Positions 29,334 to 37,987 of a stretch of 64,000 nt of DNA are shown piece after piece. The first letter of the stretch is position 1; each line of letters starts with the position of its first letter. This DNA comes from Amycolatopsis sacchari (GTDB lineage: Bacteria; Actinomycetota; Actinomycetes; Mycobacteriales; Pseudonocardiaceae): contig NZ_FORP01000012.1 in assembly GCF_900114035.1 (NCBI RefSeq), forward strand, positions 124,001 through 188,000, written 5' to 3'. The notes beneath the pieces are model-generated. The model was not told where the DNA came from. It saw nothing but the letters and a program-made list of their open reading frames with translations, and did no database searches. The position numbers and the translations under genes were made by a program.

Positions 29334-29711
29334 ATGTCCGCCAAAGACGGCGGCTATTTCAGCCGGTTGGTTCGCAAGCTGACCAGCGACGTCGACGAAC
29401 TCGACGCGGACGACCTCTCGGAGAAGTCCGAGGCGGTCGGGGCGCAGCGCGCCTGCGACTGCCGCTCCGGCGACGAGGTCACGGTGCTGGGCAGACTGCG
29501 CAGCGTGGAACTGTGCCCGGAGGACAAGGCCGCCACCCTACGGGCTGAGTTGTTCGACGGGACGGAAGGTGTGACGTTAGTCTGGCTCGGACGGCGCCGG
29601 ATCCCGGGCATCGAGCCCGGGCGGACCATCAAGGTGCGCGGCCGCATGGCCGAGCGCGATGGGCAGAAGGTGCTGTACAACCCGTTCTACGAGCTCCAGA
29701 CGACCTCCTGA
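29334..29711 (+). CDS. OB-fold nucleic-acid-binding domain protein
   Basis: 125-residue protein with an OB-fold/tRNA-anticodon-like beta barrel: GDEVTVLGRLRSVELCPEDKAATLRAELFDGTEGVTLVWLGRRRIPGIEPGRTIKVRGRMAERDGQKVLYNPFYEL. An acidic N-terminal helix precedes it. An AGGAG site lies 8 nt before the ATG at 29334. It is followed after 14 bp by the DUF3159 gene, forming an operon as at the mycobacterial locus. Binding of RNA or single-stranded DNA is likely from the fold, but no partner is known. Confidence 0.88.
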   Translation: MSAKDGGYFSRLVRKLTSDVDELDADDLSEKSEAVGAQRACDCRSGDEVTVLGRLRSVELCPEDKAATLRAELFDGTEGVTLVWLGRRRIPGIEPGRTIKVRGRMAERDGQKVLYNPFYELQTTS

Positions 29712-29725
29712 GTTGGTAACCACAC

Positions 29726-30445
29726 GTGACTGAACGCCCCGGCGACACCGAGACCGAGACCCAGGACAAGCCGGAACCGACCCTGCTGGAACAGATGGGC
29801 GGGGTGTCCGGGCTCGTCTACTCGTCCGTGCCGATCGCGGTGTTCATCCTGGTGAACTACTTCTTCGGCCTGCAGGCCGGGATCTGGAGCGCGGTGGGCA
29901 GCGCGGTGGCGATCACCGTGCTGCGCATCGTGCGCCGGGAGCCGCTGCAGCCGGCGATCTCCGGGTTCTTCGGCGTCGCGATCGCGGCGTTCATCGCCTA
30001 CCGGACGGGCTCGGCCAAGGGCTTCTTCCTGTTCGGCATCTGGGCGAGCCTCGTCTACTGCGCGGCGTTCGTGCTGTCGATCGTCGTGCGCTGGCCGCTC
30101 GTCGGGGTGATCTGGAACGTCATCAACGGCACCGGCACCGACTGGCGCAGGGACCAGCCGTCGAGGCTCGGCTACGACGTCGCGACGCTCGCGCTGGCGC
30201 TCGTCTTCGGCGCGCGGTTCGTGGTGCAGCGCTGGCTCTACGACAGCGACCACACCGGCTGGCTGGCGTTCGCCAAGATCGCCATGGGCTACCCGCTGTA
30301 CGCGCTGGCGCTGCTGGTGGTGGTCTGGGCCGTCCGCCGGTCCGACAAGCGCCTCAAGGCCCTGCGCGAGGCGCAGGAAGAGGCCGAGGCCGACACCGAA
30401 GCCGCGCTGCGGCTCAAGTACAGCCAGCGCCCCAACGAGGCCTGA
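29726..30445 (+). CDS. DUF3159 membrane protein
   Basis: 239-residue multi-pass membrane protein of the actinobacterial DUF3159 family. A Thr/Glu-rich leader precedes LLEQMGGVSGLVYSSVPIAVFILVNYFFGLQAG. Further helices are AISGFFGVAIAAFIAYRTGSAKGFFLFGIWASLVYCAAFVLSIVVRWPLVGVIWNVING and a C-terminal MGYPLYALALLVVVWAVRR. The layout resembles small intracellular-septation or VanZ-like proteins, but the role is unknown. It starts with GTG 14 bp after the OB-fold gene and runs convergent to the TrkA pair. Confidence 0.9.
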   Translation: MTERPGDTETETQDKPEPTLLEQMGGVSGLVYSSVPIAVFILVNYFFGLQAGIWSAVGSAVAITVLRIVRREPLQPAISGFFGVAIAAFIAYRTGSAKGFFLFGIWASLVYCAAFVLSIVVRWPLVGVIWNVINGTGTDWRRDQPSRLGYDVATLALALVFGARFVVQRWLYDSDHTGWLAFAKIAMGYPLYALALLVVVWAVRRSDKRLKALREAQEEAEADTEAALRLKYSQRPNEA

Positions 30446-30473
30446 AGACCCCGGCAGGGCCCCGGCCGAGGCC

Positions 30474-31130
30474 CTAGTAGCCCAGGGCCTTCCGCACATC
30501 GCCTTCCACTTCGGCGTTCGCCACGAACAGCAGCTCGTCGCCGGGCTCCAGCGGGTCCTCCGGCTGGGGGACGATGACGCGGTCCCCACGCAGGATCGTG
30601 ACCAGCGCGGCGTCCCGGGGCAGCGCGATCTCGCTCACCGGGCGCCCCGCCAGCGGCGTCTCCGCGGGCAGCGTCAGCTCGACGAGGTTCGCCTGGCCCT
30701 GCCGGAACGTCATCAACCGCACCAGGTCGCCGACGCTCACCGCCTCCTCGACCATCGCGGCGAGCATCCGCGGCGTCGACACGGCGACGTCCACGCCCCA
30801 CGCGTCGGTGAACAGCCACTCGTTGGCCGGGTTGTTCACCCGCGCCACGACGCGCCGCACCGCGAACTCCGTCTTCGCCAGCAGCGACACCACGACGTTG
30901 ACCTTGTCGTCCCCGGTCGCGGCGATCACGACGTCACAGCGCTCGACACCGGACTCCTCCAGCGTCGAGACCTCGCACGCGTCCCCGAGCACCCAGTCGG
31001 CCTGCTCGACGGTCTCCGGCTCGAACTGCTGGGACTGCCGCTCGATCAGCATGACCTGGTGGCCGCCGTCGATCAGTTCGCGGGCGATCGAGCGCCCCAC
31101 GGCACCGGCTCCGGCGATCGCGACCCGCAT
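30474..31130 (-). CDS. ceoC: TrkA-type potassium-transport regulator (CeoC-like)
   Basis: 218-residue cytosolic RCK subunit. The N-terminal NAD-binding Rossmann motif is MRVAIAGAGAVGRSIARELIDGGHQVMLIER with an acidic strand-2 end, and TrkA-C lies from about residue 140 (LVRLMTFRQGQANLVELTLPAETPLAGRPVSEI). Such proteins gate K+ channels or Trk/Ktr permeases in response to NAD(H) or nucleotides. It follows a second TrkA gene with a one-base overlap (TGATG). No TrkH/TrkG channel is adjacent; the neighbouring divergent APC-like permease is a known genomic partner of this pair in mycobacteria. Confidence 0.92.
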   Translation of the reverse strand: MRVAIAGAGAVGRSIARELIDGGHQVMLIERQSQQFEPETVEQADWVLGDACEVSTLEESGVERCDVVIAATGDDKVNVVVSLLAKTEFAVRRVVARVNNPANEWLFTDAWGVDVAVSTPRMLAAMVEEAVSVGDLVRLMTFRQGQANLVELTLPAETPLAGRPVSEIALPRDAALVTILRGDRVIVPQPEDPLEPGDELLFVANAEVEGDVRKALGY

Positions 31131-31795
31131 CAGCTCTCCTCCTCAGGAGCACGCCCGGCGACGCTCGTCACGTCGCTCACCGTGCCCGACCGCGCGGCCA
31201 CGTACACGAGGTCGTCGGCCTGCAGCACCGTCTTGGCGTCCGGCAGCACGGGAGTGCCGAACCGCATGATGAACGCCACCCGCGCCTCCGTGGCCTCCTG
31301 CAGCTCGTTGACGGTGCGCCCGACCCACCCCTCGTGCAGGGGCAGCTGCAGGACCGCCACGTTGCCCGTGGGGTCCCGCCAGGCGGACGCCACGCCGTCG
31401 GGCAGCAGCGTACGCAGGAAGCGGTCGGTGGTCCACGGCACCGTGGCGACGGTCGGGATGCCCAGCCGCTCGTAGACCGCGGCCCGCTTCGGGTCGTAGA
31501 TGCGGGCCACGACGTGCTCGACGTGGAAGGTCTCCCTGGCGACGCGCGCGGAGATGATGTTCGAGTTGTCCCCGCTGGACACGGCCGCGAAAGCGCCCGC
31601 TCTCTCGATCCCGGCGTCGATCAGCACCTGGCGGTCGAAACCGATGCCGAGGATCTGCCTGCCGTGGAAGTCGCTGCCCAGCCGCCGGAACGCGTCCTGG
31701 GACTTGTCGATCACGGCGACCTCGTGTCCCAGGCGCTCCAGCGCCGCGGCCAGGGACGCGCCCACCCGGCCGCATCCCATGATCACCACGTGCAC
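31130..31795 (-). CDS. ceoB: TrkA-type potassium-transport regulator (CeoB-like)
   Basis: 221-residue RCK protein, paralogue of the next gene. The Rossmann motif is MHVVIMGCGRVGASLAAALERLGHEVAVIDKS with a terminal acidic residue for NAD(H), followed by FGIG-like ILGIGFDRQVLIDAGIERAGAFAAVSSGDNSN. The TrkA-C domain begins near residue 140. It is first in a two-gene operon; both subunits probably form a heteromeric gating ring. The operon is divergent from the large APC permease, with 148 bp between starts holding both promoters. In M. tuberculosis CeoB/CeoC influence potassium uptake and mycobacterial tolerance to stress. Confidence 0.92.
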   Translation of the reverse strand: MHVVIMGCGRVGASLAAALERLGHEVAVIDKSQDAFRRLGSDFHGRQILGIGFDRQVLIDAGIERAGAFAAVSSGDNSNIISARVARETFHVEHVVARIYDPKRAAVYERLGIPTVATVPWTTDRFLRTLLPDGVASAWRDPTGNVAVLQLPLHEGWVGRTVNELQEATEARVAFIMRFGTPVLPDAKTVLQADDLVYVAARSGTVSDVTSVAGRAPEEES

Positions 31796-31943
31796 CCGCT
31801 TGCCTCCTGTGCGTCACCCGAACGGCGGTTACCCGCGCAGAACCTACCCTGTCGCCCCGGCATCCACACCGCACCCGGCCCAAGCGTGATCGCAGTGCCG
31901 CCCTGGACAGCAAGGCCGGTCGTCCCCGCCCTAACCTTGAGCT

Positions 31944-33950
31944 GTGCCGAAGTTCGCGACCGTGGCCAAACGGCTGCTCCTTGGTCGTCCATTCCGTAGT
32001 GACCGGCTGTCCCACACCCTGCTGCCGAAGCGGATCGCGCTGCCGATCTTCGCCTCGGACGCCCTGTCCAGTGTCGCTTACGCGCCTGAGGAAATCTTCC
32101 TCACGCTGAGCGTCGCCGGGCTGTCGGCGTACGCGCTGGCGCCGTGGATCGGCGTCGCCGTCGCGCTGGTCATGCTGGTCGTGGTGGCGTCCTACCGGCA
32201 GAACGTGCACGCCTACCCCAGTGGTGGCGGCGACTACGAGGTGGCCACCACCAACCTCGGCGGCAAGTTCGGGCTGACCGTGGCGAGCGCGCTGCTGGTC
32301 GACTACGTGCTGACCGTCGCCGTGTCGACCTCCTCCGGGGTGGCGAACATCGGCTCCGCGATCCCGTTCGTCGCCGAGCACAAGGTGCTGTTCTCGGTGC
32401 TGATCGTCGCCGTGCTCACCGCGCTGAACCTGCGTGGCGTGCGCGAGTCGGGCAAGGCCTTCGCGATTCCGACATACGGCTTCATCCTCGGCATTCTGGG
32501 CATGGTGCTGTGGGGGTTGTTCGAGGCCGTGCGCGGCACCCCGATGCACGCGGAGAGCTCCGGGTTCCAGCTGCACGAGGAGTCCTCGCTCGCCGGGTTC
32601 GCGTTCGTGTTCCTGATCCTGCGGTCGTTCTCCTCCGGTGCCGCGGCGCTCACCGGGGTCGAGGCGATCAGCAACGGCGTGCCCGCGTTCCGGAAGCCCA
32701 AGTCGCGCAACGCCGCGACGACGCTGCTGATGATGGGCCTGCTCGCGGTGACGATGCTGATCGGCATCATCGCGCTCGCGATCATCACCGGCGTCAAGTT
32801 CGCCGACGACCCGGAGCGCCAGCTGATCGGCGCGCCCGACGGCTACCAGCAGAAGACGATCGTCACGCAGATCGCCGAGGCCGTCTTCCAGCACTTCCCG
32901 CCCGGTTTCTACTACATCTCGTTCGTCACCGGCATCATCCTGCTGCTGGCGGCGAACACCGCGTTCAACGGTTTTCCCGTGCTGGGCTCGATCCTCGCGC
33001 AGGACCGCTTCCTGCCGCGGCAGCTGCACACCCGCGGTGACCGGCTGGCCTTCTCCAACGGCATCCTGTTCCTGGCCGCGTTCGCGCTGGTCCTGATCAT
33101 CGCGTTCGACGCCGAGGTGACCCGGCTGATCCAGCTGTACATCGTCGGCGTGTTCGTCTCCTTCACGGTGAGCCAGGCGGGCATGATCCGGCACTGGAAC
33201 CGGTTGCTGGCACGGGAAAAGGACCCGGCGGTGCGGCGGCGGATGCGGCGTTCGCAGACCGTCAACGCCGTGGGCCTGACGTGCACCGGCACCGTGCTGG
33301 TGATCGTGCTGATCACGAAGTTCCTGCTGGGCGCGTGGATCGCCATCGCCGCGATGGTGGCGATCTTCCTGCTGATGACGGCGATCCGGCGGCACTACGA
33401 CCGCGTCGCGACCGAGCTGTCCGAAGTGGACGGTTACCAGCCGAGCGTGCTGCCGTCGCGCAACCACGCCATCGTGCTGGTGTCGAAGCTGCACCTGCCG
33501 ACGCTGCGCGCGCTGTCCTACGCCAAGGCTTTCCGGCCAGACGTGCTCGAAGCCGTGACCGTGAACGTCGACGACGAGGAGACGCGGCGGCTCACCGCGG
33601 AATGGGAGAAGCGCGGGTTCAAGGTGCCGCTGAAGGTGCTCGAATCGCCGTACCGCGAAATCACCAAACCCGTGGTGGAATACGTGAAACGGGTGCGGGG
33701 GGACAATCCGCGCAACGTGGTCACCGTGTTCATCCCCGAATACGTCGTCGGCCACTGGTGGGAGCAGCTGCTGCACAACCAGAGCGCGTTGCGCCTCAAG
33801 GGAAGGCTGCTGTTCCAGCCCGGGGTGATCGTGGCGAGCGTGCCGTGGCAGCTGGCTTCGTCCGAGGCCGCCGTGCGCCGGCTCATGCGGGCGCGGCCTG
33901 CCGCCGGTGACGTCCGCCGCGGGTTCTACGAGACGAGCGACCGCAAGTGA
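31944..33950 (+). CDS. Large APC-superfamily permease
   Basis: 668-residue transporter with about 12 helices in the first 470 residues, starting FASDALSSVAYAPEEIFLTL, an APC helix-1 variant with an unwound SSVAYAPEE segment. It is followed by YRQNVHAYPSGGGDYEVATTNLGGKFG. A cytoplasmic C-terminal domain of about 190 residues (from VDGYQPSVLPSRNHAIVLVSKLHLPTLRALSYAKAF) looks like a USP-like or Rossmann-like regulatory unit. The family is the Rv2690c type; its partner location beside trkA suggests potassium or amino-acid transport, but the substrate is unproven. GTG start; stop overlaps the methyltransferase start by 4 nt. Confidence 0.87.
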   Translation: MPKFATVAKRLLLGRPFRSDRLSHTLLPKRIALPIFASDALSSVAYAPEEIFLTLSVAGLSAYALAPWIGVAVALVMLVVVASYRQNVHAYPSGGGDYEVATTNLGGKFGLTVASALLVDYVLTVAVSTSSGVANIGSAIPFVAEHKVLFSVLIVAVLTALNLRGVRESGKAFAIPTYGFILGILGMVLWGLFEAVRGTPMHAESSGFQLHEESSLAGFAFVFLILRSFSSGAAALTGVEAISNGVPAFRKPKSRNAATTLLMMGLLAVTMLIGIIALAIITGVKFADDPERQLIGAPDGYQQKTIVTQIAEAVFQHFPPGFYYISFVTGIILLLAANTAFNGFPVLGSILAQDRFLPRQLHTRGDRLAFSNGILFLAAFALVLIIAFDAEVTRLIQLYIVGVFVSFTVSQAGMIRHWNRLLAREKDPAVRRRMRRSQTVNAVGLTCTGTVLVIVLITKFLLGAWIAIAAMVAIFLLMTAIRRHYDRVATELSEVDGYQPSVLPSRNHAIVLVSKLHLPTLRALSYAKAFRPDVLEAVTVNVDDEETRRLTAEWEKRGFKVPLKVLESPYREITKPVVEYVKRVRGDNPRNVVTVFIPEYVVGHWWEQLLHNQSALRLKGRLLFQPGVIVASVPWQLASSEAAVRRLMRARPAAGDVRRGFYETSDRK

Positions 33951-35188
33951 ACTGGACAGGCCGCACGATCGAGGCCGAGGTGGGGCCCGTCGCCCACGGC
34001 GGGCACTGCGTCGCCAGGGTCGAGGGGCGCGTCGTGTTCGTCCGGCACGCGCTGCCGGGCGAGGTCGTGCTCGCCGAGGTGACCGAGGACAAGGGCGGGT
34101 CGTTCTGCCGCGCCGACGCGGTGCGGGTGCTGGAAGCGGCGCCGGAACGCGTCGAGCCGCCGTGCCCGTTGGCGGCGCCGGGGCTGTGCGGGGGCTGCGA
34201 CTGGCAGCACGCCGCGCCGGAGTTCCAGCGTGAGCTGAAGGCCCGCGTGGTCGCCGAACAGCTGTCGCGCCTCGCGGGCATCGAAAGGCCCGTCGAGGTG
34301 GAAGCGCTGCCCGGCGGTCCGTTGGACTGGCGCAGCCGGGTGCGGCTGGTCGCGGGTCGCGACGGCCGGGCGGGGCTGCGCGCGCACCGCAGTCACCGCG
34401 TGGTCGCGCTGGACGACTGCCCGATCGCGATGCCCGGCGCGCTCGACGACGTGCTGTCCCGGCGCTGGCGGCCGGGCACGGAGCTGGAGGTCACCCGCGA
34501 CGGCGACGGGCAGAACCACGTCCGGGAGCTGAGCGTGGTGCGCGGCAAGCGGCGCGCCCGGCAGCTGAAGGGCGGCACCGCGGTGCAGCACGCGGCGGGC
34601 CGCGACTGGCGGTTCGACGCGCACGGTTTCTGGCAGGTGCACCCGGCGGCGGCGGACACGTTGGCCGCCGTGGTCGGGGAATGGGCGAAGGTACCGCAGG
34701 GCGGTCTGGTGTGGGACCTCTACTCGGGCGTCGGGCTGTTCGCGTCCGTGCTCGCGGAGCAGGTCGGGCCCGCGGGGGAGGTCGTGGCCGTCGAGTCGGG
34801 GCGGCGCGCGGTCGAGGACGGGGAAGCGGCGCTGGCCGATCTGCCGCAGGTTAGGTGGCGGGCCGGGCGCGTGGAACACGTGCTGCGGGACCTGGCAGGG
34901 CGGCCGGAGGTCGTCGTGCTCGATCCGCCCCGATCGGGTGCCGGCCGCGAGGTCGTCCAGTCCATTGTGGAGCGTGCTCCCGACCGGGTCGTGTATGTCG
35001 CGTGCGACCCCGCCGCGCTCGCGCGGGACCTGGCGACGTTCGCCGGATCGGGTTACCGGCTGGCGGAGTTGCGGGCGTTCGACGCGTTCCCGATGACGCA
35101 CCACGTCGAGTGCGTGGCCCTCGTCGTGCCCGAAATTGTCGGTGGGTCGCGGCATGATGCGGGGCATGAATCCTCTGGACGAGTTTGA
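33947..35188 (+). CDS. TrmA/RlmD-type RNA (uracil-5-)-methyltransferase with TRAM domain
   Basis: 413-residue class I SAM methyltransferase. An N-terminal TRAM domain (residues 1-60, VGPVAHGGHCVARVEGRVVFVRHALPGE) precedes CPLAAPGLCGGCDWQHA, the cysteine cluster typical of the [4Fe-4S] RumA subfamily. Later FWQVHP, LVWDLYSGVGLFASVLA (SAM site), VVLDPPRSGAG, and the catalytic VYVACDPAALARDL with the nucleophilic cysteine are all present. It should methylate C5 of a uridine in rRNA or tRNA. The gene overlaps the permease by 4 nt and the TIGR03086 gene by 23 bp. Confidence 0.92.
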   Translation: MNWTGRTIEAEVGPVAHGGHCVARVEGRVVFVRHALPGEVVLAEVTEDKGGSFCRADAVRVLEAAPERVEPPCPLAAPGLCGGCDWQHAAPEFQRELKARVVAEQLSRLAGIERPVEVEALPGGPLDWRSRVRLVAGRDGRAGLRAHRSHRVVALDDCPIAMPGALDDVLSRRWRPGTELEVTRDGDGQNHVRELSVVRGKRRARQLKGGTAVQHAAGRDWRFDAHGFWQVHPAAADTLAAVVGEWAKVPQGGLVWDLYSGVGLFASVLAEQVGPAGEVVAVESGRRAVEDGEAALADLPQVRWRAGRVEHVLRDLAGRPEVVVLDPPRSGAGREVVQSIVERAPDRVVYVACDPAALARDLATFAGSGYRLAELRAFDAFPMTHHVECVALVVPEIVGGSRHDAGHESSGRV

Positions 35189-35732
35189 CCGCGCGGCCGC
35201 GGCGGTCACGGGCATTGTCAGCGCGGTCGAGCCAGGGCAGCTGGAGCTGCCCACGGCGTGCACCGAGTGGTCGGTGGGTGACGTCATCGCGCACCTGCTG
35301 TACGGCAACGTGAGGGCGGTGGCCTTCGCGAGCGGCTCGCCGCCACCGGATCAGGTGCCGCTCGGCGATGATCACGTGGCGGCGTTCGAGCGGTCGGTGC
35401 GGGAGGTGCGGGCCGCGCTGAGCGAGCCGGGGCTGCTGGAGCGCACGGTGCAGACGCCGTTCGGGCCGTCGCCCGGCGTGCTGCTCGTGCACATGCGGCG
35501 CAACGAGTTCCTCGCACACGGCTGGGACATCGCCGACGCCACGGGACAGTCGACCGACTTCGAGCCGGAGCTGGTGGAGCGGGCGATCGCCCAGTGGCGG
35601 GAGCGTGCGGATTCCGTGCCCCGTGGTCCAGGCGCGCCGTTCGCGGCGGAGAAGAGCCCGCCGCCGGGCGCGAGCGCGGCGGACCGGCTGGCCGCGCTGC
35701 TCGGCCGTGAATCCGTGCGTGGCGGGCGGTAG
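35166..35732 (+). CDS. TIGR03086/maleylpyruvate isomerase N-terminal-like (DinB-like) protein
   Basis: 188-residue DinB-fold metal-binding protein. Histidines that normally bind the metal are seen in WSVGDVIAHLLYGN near residue 45 and in EFLAHGWDIADATGQ near residue 122. The four-helix bundle may be a mycothiol-dependent enzyme, as in maleylpyruvate isomerases. The start at 35166 places 23 bp inside the preceding gene. It is followed by a one-base stop-start overlap (TAGTG) with the DUF2786 gene, so these are co-transcribed. Substrate unknown. Confidence 0.85.
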   Translation: MNPLDEFDRAAAAVTGIVSAVEPGQLELPTACTEWSVGDVIAHLLYGNVRAVAFASGSPPPDQVPLGDDHVAAFERSVREVRAALSEPGLLERTVQTPFGPSPGVLLVHMRRNEFLAHGWDIADATGQSTDFEPELVERAIAQWRERADSVPRGPGAPFAAEKSPPPGASAADRLAALLGRESVRGGR

Positions 35733-36898
35733 TGCGCGAACTGGAGGACATCTCGAACCTGCTGCTGCACGCTGCGATGTCGGCGCGCGCAAGGGATCCG
35801 GTGGTCCGCGAGCTGACCGGTCCGGCGTTCGCCGGGCAGCGGCGGCTGGTGGACACGGCGGCGGACCTCGTGGTGCTGGAGGTCGTCGCGCGGCTGTTGC
35901 GGAGGGGGTGGCAGCCGTACGACGTGCACCGCATCGTGCTCCGGCGCGGTGACGGGGAAACGGCGTCTCTGGCCGGGGATGCGATCGCGGCCGAGGTGGC
36001 CCGCAGACCCGCTGCCACCGTGGACCGGCGGTGGCGGGAGCAGCTGGTGCGGATCGGCGCGGAGGTGTGGTGGCAGGCCGACCGGCCGCGGCTGACGCAG
36101 TGGGCCGAGCGGCACGGGCGAAGTCCGGAGCAGGCGTTGTCCCGGGCGGTGGGGGCGCTGGCGGTGCTCGCGCCGCTGCCACCGTTGCCGGAGCTGCCGT
36201 TGCCGTCGGGTGCGCGGGAGGGCGTGGACGAAAAGGTGCTGGCGCGCGTACGGGCGTTGCTGGCCAAGGCGGAGTCGACGCCGTACCCGGAGGAGGCCGA
36301 GGCGCTGTCGGCGAAGGCGCAGGAGCTGATGAGCCGGTACTCGTTCGAGCAGGCGCTGGTGGAGCCGCGGCCCGCCGGTGCGGCGCGCCGGTTCTGGCTG
36401 GACGAGCCGTACCTGGCGCCGAAGGCGTCGCTGGTGACGGCGGTGGCGACGGCGAACCGGTGCCGGGCGGTGTCGTACGAGAAGCTGGGTTTCCTCGCGG
36501 TGGTGGGGCACGAGGTGGACCTGGACTTCGTCGAGCTGCTCGCGACGTCGCTACTGGTCCAGGCCACTGAGGCGATGCTCGCGGCGGGGCGGCAGGTCGG
36601 GCACGGCGGTCAGTCGCGCACCCGCTCGTTCCGGCACGCCTTCCTGCTGGCGTACGCCGCGCGGATCGGCGAACGCTTGGGGGAGGCTGCCAGCGCGGCC
36701 GGCGCCGAGGTCGCGGACGACCGGTTGCTGCCGGTGCTCGCCCGGCGCAGCCAGGAGGTGGACGCGCTGTTCACGGCGTTGTTCCCCGCGGTCGGCCGCC
36801 GCAAGCACACGGTCAGCAACGGTGCGGGCTGGCACGCGGGCCGGGCCGCCGCGGACCAGGCGAAGCTGACGTTGGAAAGGAGGCGCCTGTCGGCGTAG
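35732..36898 (+). CDS. DUF2786 protein
   Basis: 388-residue protein with the DUF2786 domain at residues 165-205: EKVLARVRALLAKAESTPYPEEAEALSAKAQELMSRYSFEQAL. An N-terminal helical segment of unknown family and a C-terminal domain (about 210-388) complete it. The latter contains RSFRHAFLLAYAARIGERLGEAASAAG and two His-bearing motifs. DUF2786 proteins in phages and bacteria often relate to ParB-like or metallopeptidase-like C-terminal parts. No active-site motif is clear here, so the function is unknown. GTG start overlaps the previous stop. Confidence 0.87.
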   Translation: MRELEDISNLLLHAAMSARARDPVVRELTGPAFAGQRRLVDTAADLVVLEVVARLLRRGWQPYDVHRIVLRRGDGETASLAGDAIAAEVARRPAATVDRRWREQLVRIGAEVWWQADRPRLTQWAERHGRSPEQALSRAVGALAVLAPLPPLPELPLPSGAREGVDEKVLARVRALLAKAESTPYPEEAEALSAKAQELMSRYSFEQALVEPRPAGAARRFWLDEPYLAPKASLVTAVATANRCRAVSYEKLGFLAVVGHEVDLDFVELLATSLLVQATEAMLAAGRQVGHGGQSRTRSFRHAFLLAYAARIGERLGEAASAAGAEVADDRLLPVLARRSQEVDALFTALFPAVGRRKHTVSNGAGWHAGRAAADQAKLTLERRRLSA

Positions 36899-36914
36899 GG
36901 GTAATTTTCGCGCG

Positions 36915-37628
36915 GTGACCCGCCTCGAACTCGATCACCGGAAGTTGACGCGCCTGCCCAGCCTGCCGCCGGAGCTGGAGTACCTGAGCGCGTACGACAA
37001 CGAGCTGACCGAGTTGCCGGGGGAGTTGTGGCGGTTGGGGCGGTTGCGGGTGCTCAACCTCGCGGCCAACCGGCTGACGGAGATTCCCGCCGAGATCGGC
37101 CGCCTCGCGGCGCTGCACACCCTGGACCTGGGGCACAACCGGCTCACGTCGCTGCCCTCGGAGCTGGGTGACCTGCCGAACCTGAGCGAGTACCTGTACC
37201 TGTCGGGCAACAGGCTCACGAGGCTGCCCGAGTCGCTGACCCGGCTGTCCGCCCTGCGCTACCTCAGCGCGACGGACAACAGGCTCGAAGTGCTGCCCGA
37301 AGACATGTCGGGCCTGCGCGAGCTGCGCGAGTTGCGCCTGTACCGCAACGAGCTGCGCGAGCTGCCGGACACCATCGGCGAACTGAGCAAGCTGCGAGAG
37401 CTGCACCTGCGCGGCAACCACCTGCGCGGCAACCACCTGCGCGAACTGCCCGCCACGATCGCCAACCTGAGCGACCTGCGCTACCTCGACCTGCGCGAGA
37501 ACAACCTCCACACCCTGCCGGACGCGCTAGCAACCCTGCCCCTGGTGAAGCTCGACCTCCGGTGGAACCGCTCCCTGAAGCACCCCCCATGGCTCGACGA
37601 CCTCGAGGACTGCCTGGTACTGCGTTGA
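36915..37628 (+). CDS. Leucine-rich-repeat protein
   Basis: 237-residue protein composed almost entirely of about nine LRR units of 22-23 residues (pattern LxxLxLxxNxLxxLPxxIxxL), such as LRVLNLAANRLTEIPAEIGRL and LHTLDLGHNRLTSLPSELGDL. No signal peptide is seen, so it is cytoplasmic, although an unusual export route cannot be excluded. It is probably a protein-interaction scaffold. A five-residue in-frame duplication (HLRGNHLRGN) near residue 170 breaks the repeat phase and corresponds to a 15-bp tandem duplication at 37404-37433. The GTG follows the DUF2786 stop by 16 bp. Tandem-repeat DNA begins soon after its stop. Confidence 0.87.
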   Translation: MTRLELDHRKLTRLPSLPPELEYLSAYDNELTELPGELWRLGRLRVLNLAANRLTEIPAEIGRLAALHTLDLGHNRLTSLPSELGDLPNLSEYLYLSGNRLTRLPESLTRLSALRYLSATDNRLEVLPEDMSGLRELRELRLYRNELRELPDTIGELSKLRELHLRGNHLRGNHLRELPATIANLSDLRYLDLRENNLHTLPDALATLPLVKLDLRWNRSLKHPPWLDDLEDCLVLR

Positions 37629-37747
37629 ATCTATTTGTGGGAAGCGGTTTGGTGGTGGGCGCCGCTGTGCCGGTTCGCTGCCACCGCACGGTGGCTCGCG
37701 GGTGCGGCTGTGGCCGACTGCGGCACCGGGAGCTACCGCCGCGCGGC

Positions 37748-37800
37748 GTGGCTGCCCCGGCACGAGGTGGCTGCCCCGGCACGGGGTGGCTGCCCCGGCC
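37748..37800. repeat. 19-bp tandem repeat, three copies
   Basis: Two nearly identical 19-bp units GTGGCTGCCCCGGCACGAG/G at 37748-37766 and 37767-37785, and a third incomplete one from 37786. It immediately precedes the 31-bp minisatellite. The unit length is not a multiple of three, arguing against a conserved protein repeat. Confidence 0.75.
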
Positions 37801-37813
37801 CCCGGTGACTGCT

Positions 37814-37987
37814 GCCGCACCCGCCACCGCACGCGGCGGCTACTGCCGCACCCGCCACCGCACGCGGCGGCTACTGCCGCACCCGCCACCGCACGCGGCG
37901 GCTACTGCCGCACCCGCCACCGCACGCGGCGGCTACTGCCGCGCGGGGTGGCTGCTGCCGCACCCGCCACCGCGCTCGGCAGCTACT
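37814..37987. repeat. 31-bp minisatellite
   Basis: Four identical contiguous 31-bp units (37814-37844, 37845-37875, 37876-37906, 37907-37937), a broken 19-nt piece, then a variant unit at 37957-37987. The unit starts GCCGCACCCGCCACCGCACG. Exact identity indicates recent slippage or homogenisation. The unit does not preserve a reading frame. Confidence 0.9.

Noticed and set aside
37814..37987. CRISPR array
   Set aside because: The 31-bp units are contiguous without spacers, and no cas genes are near, so it is a tandem minisatellite.
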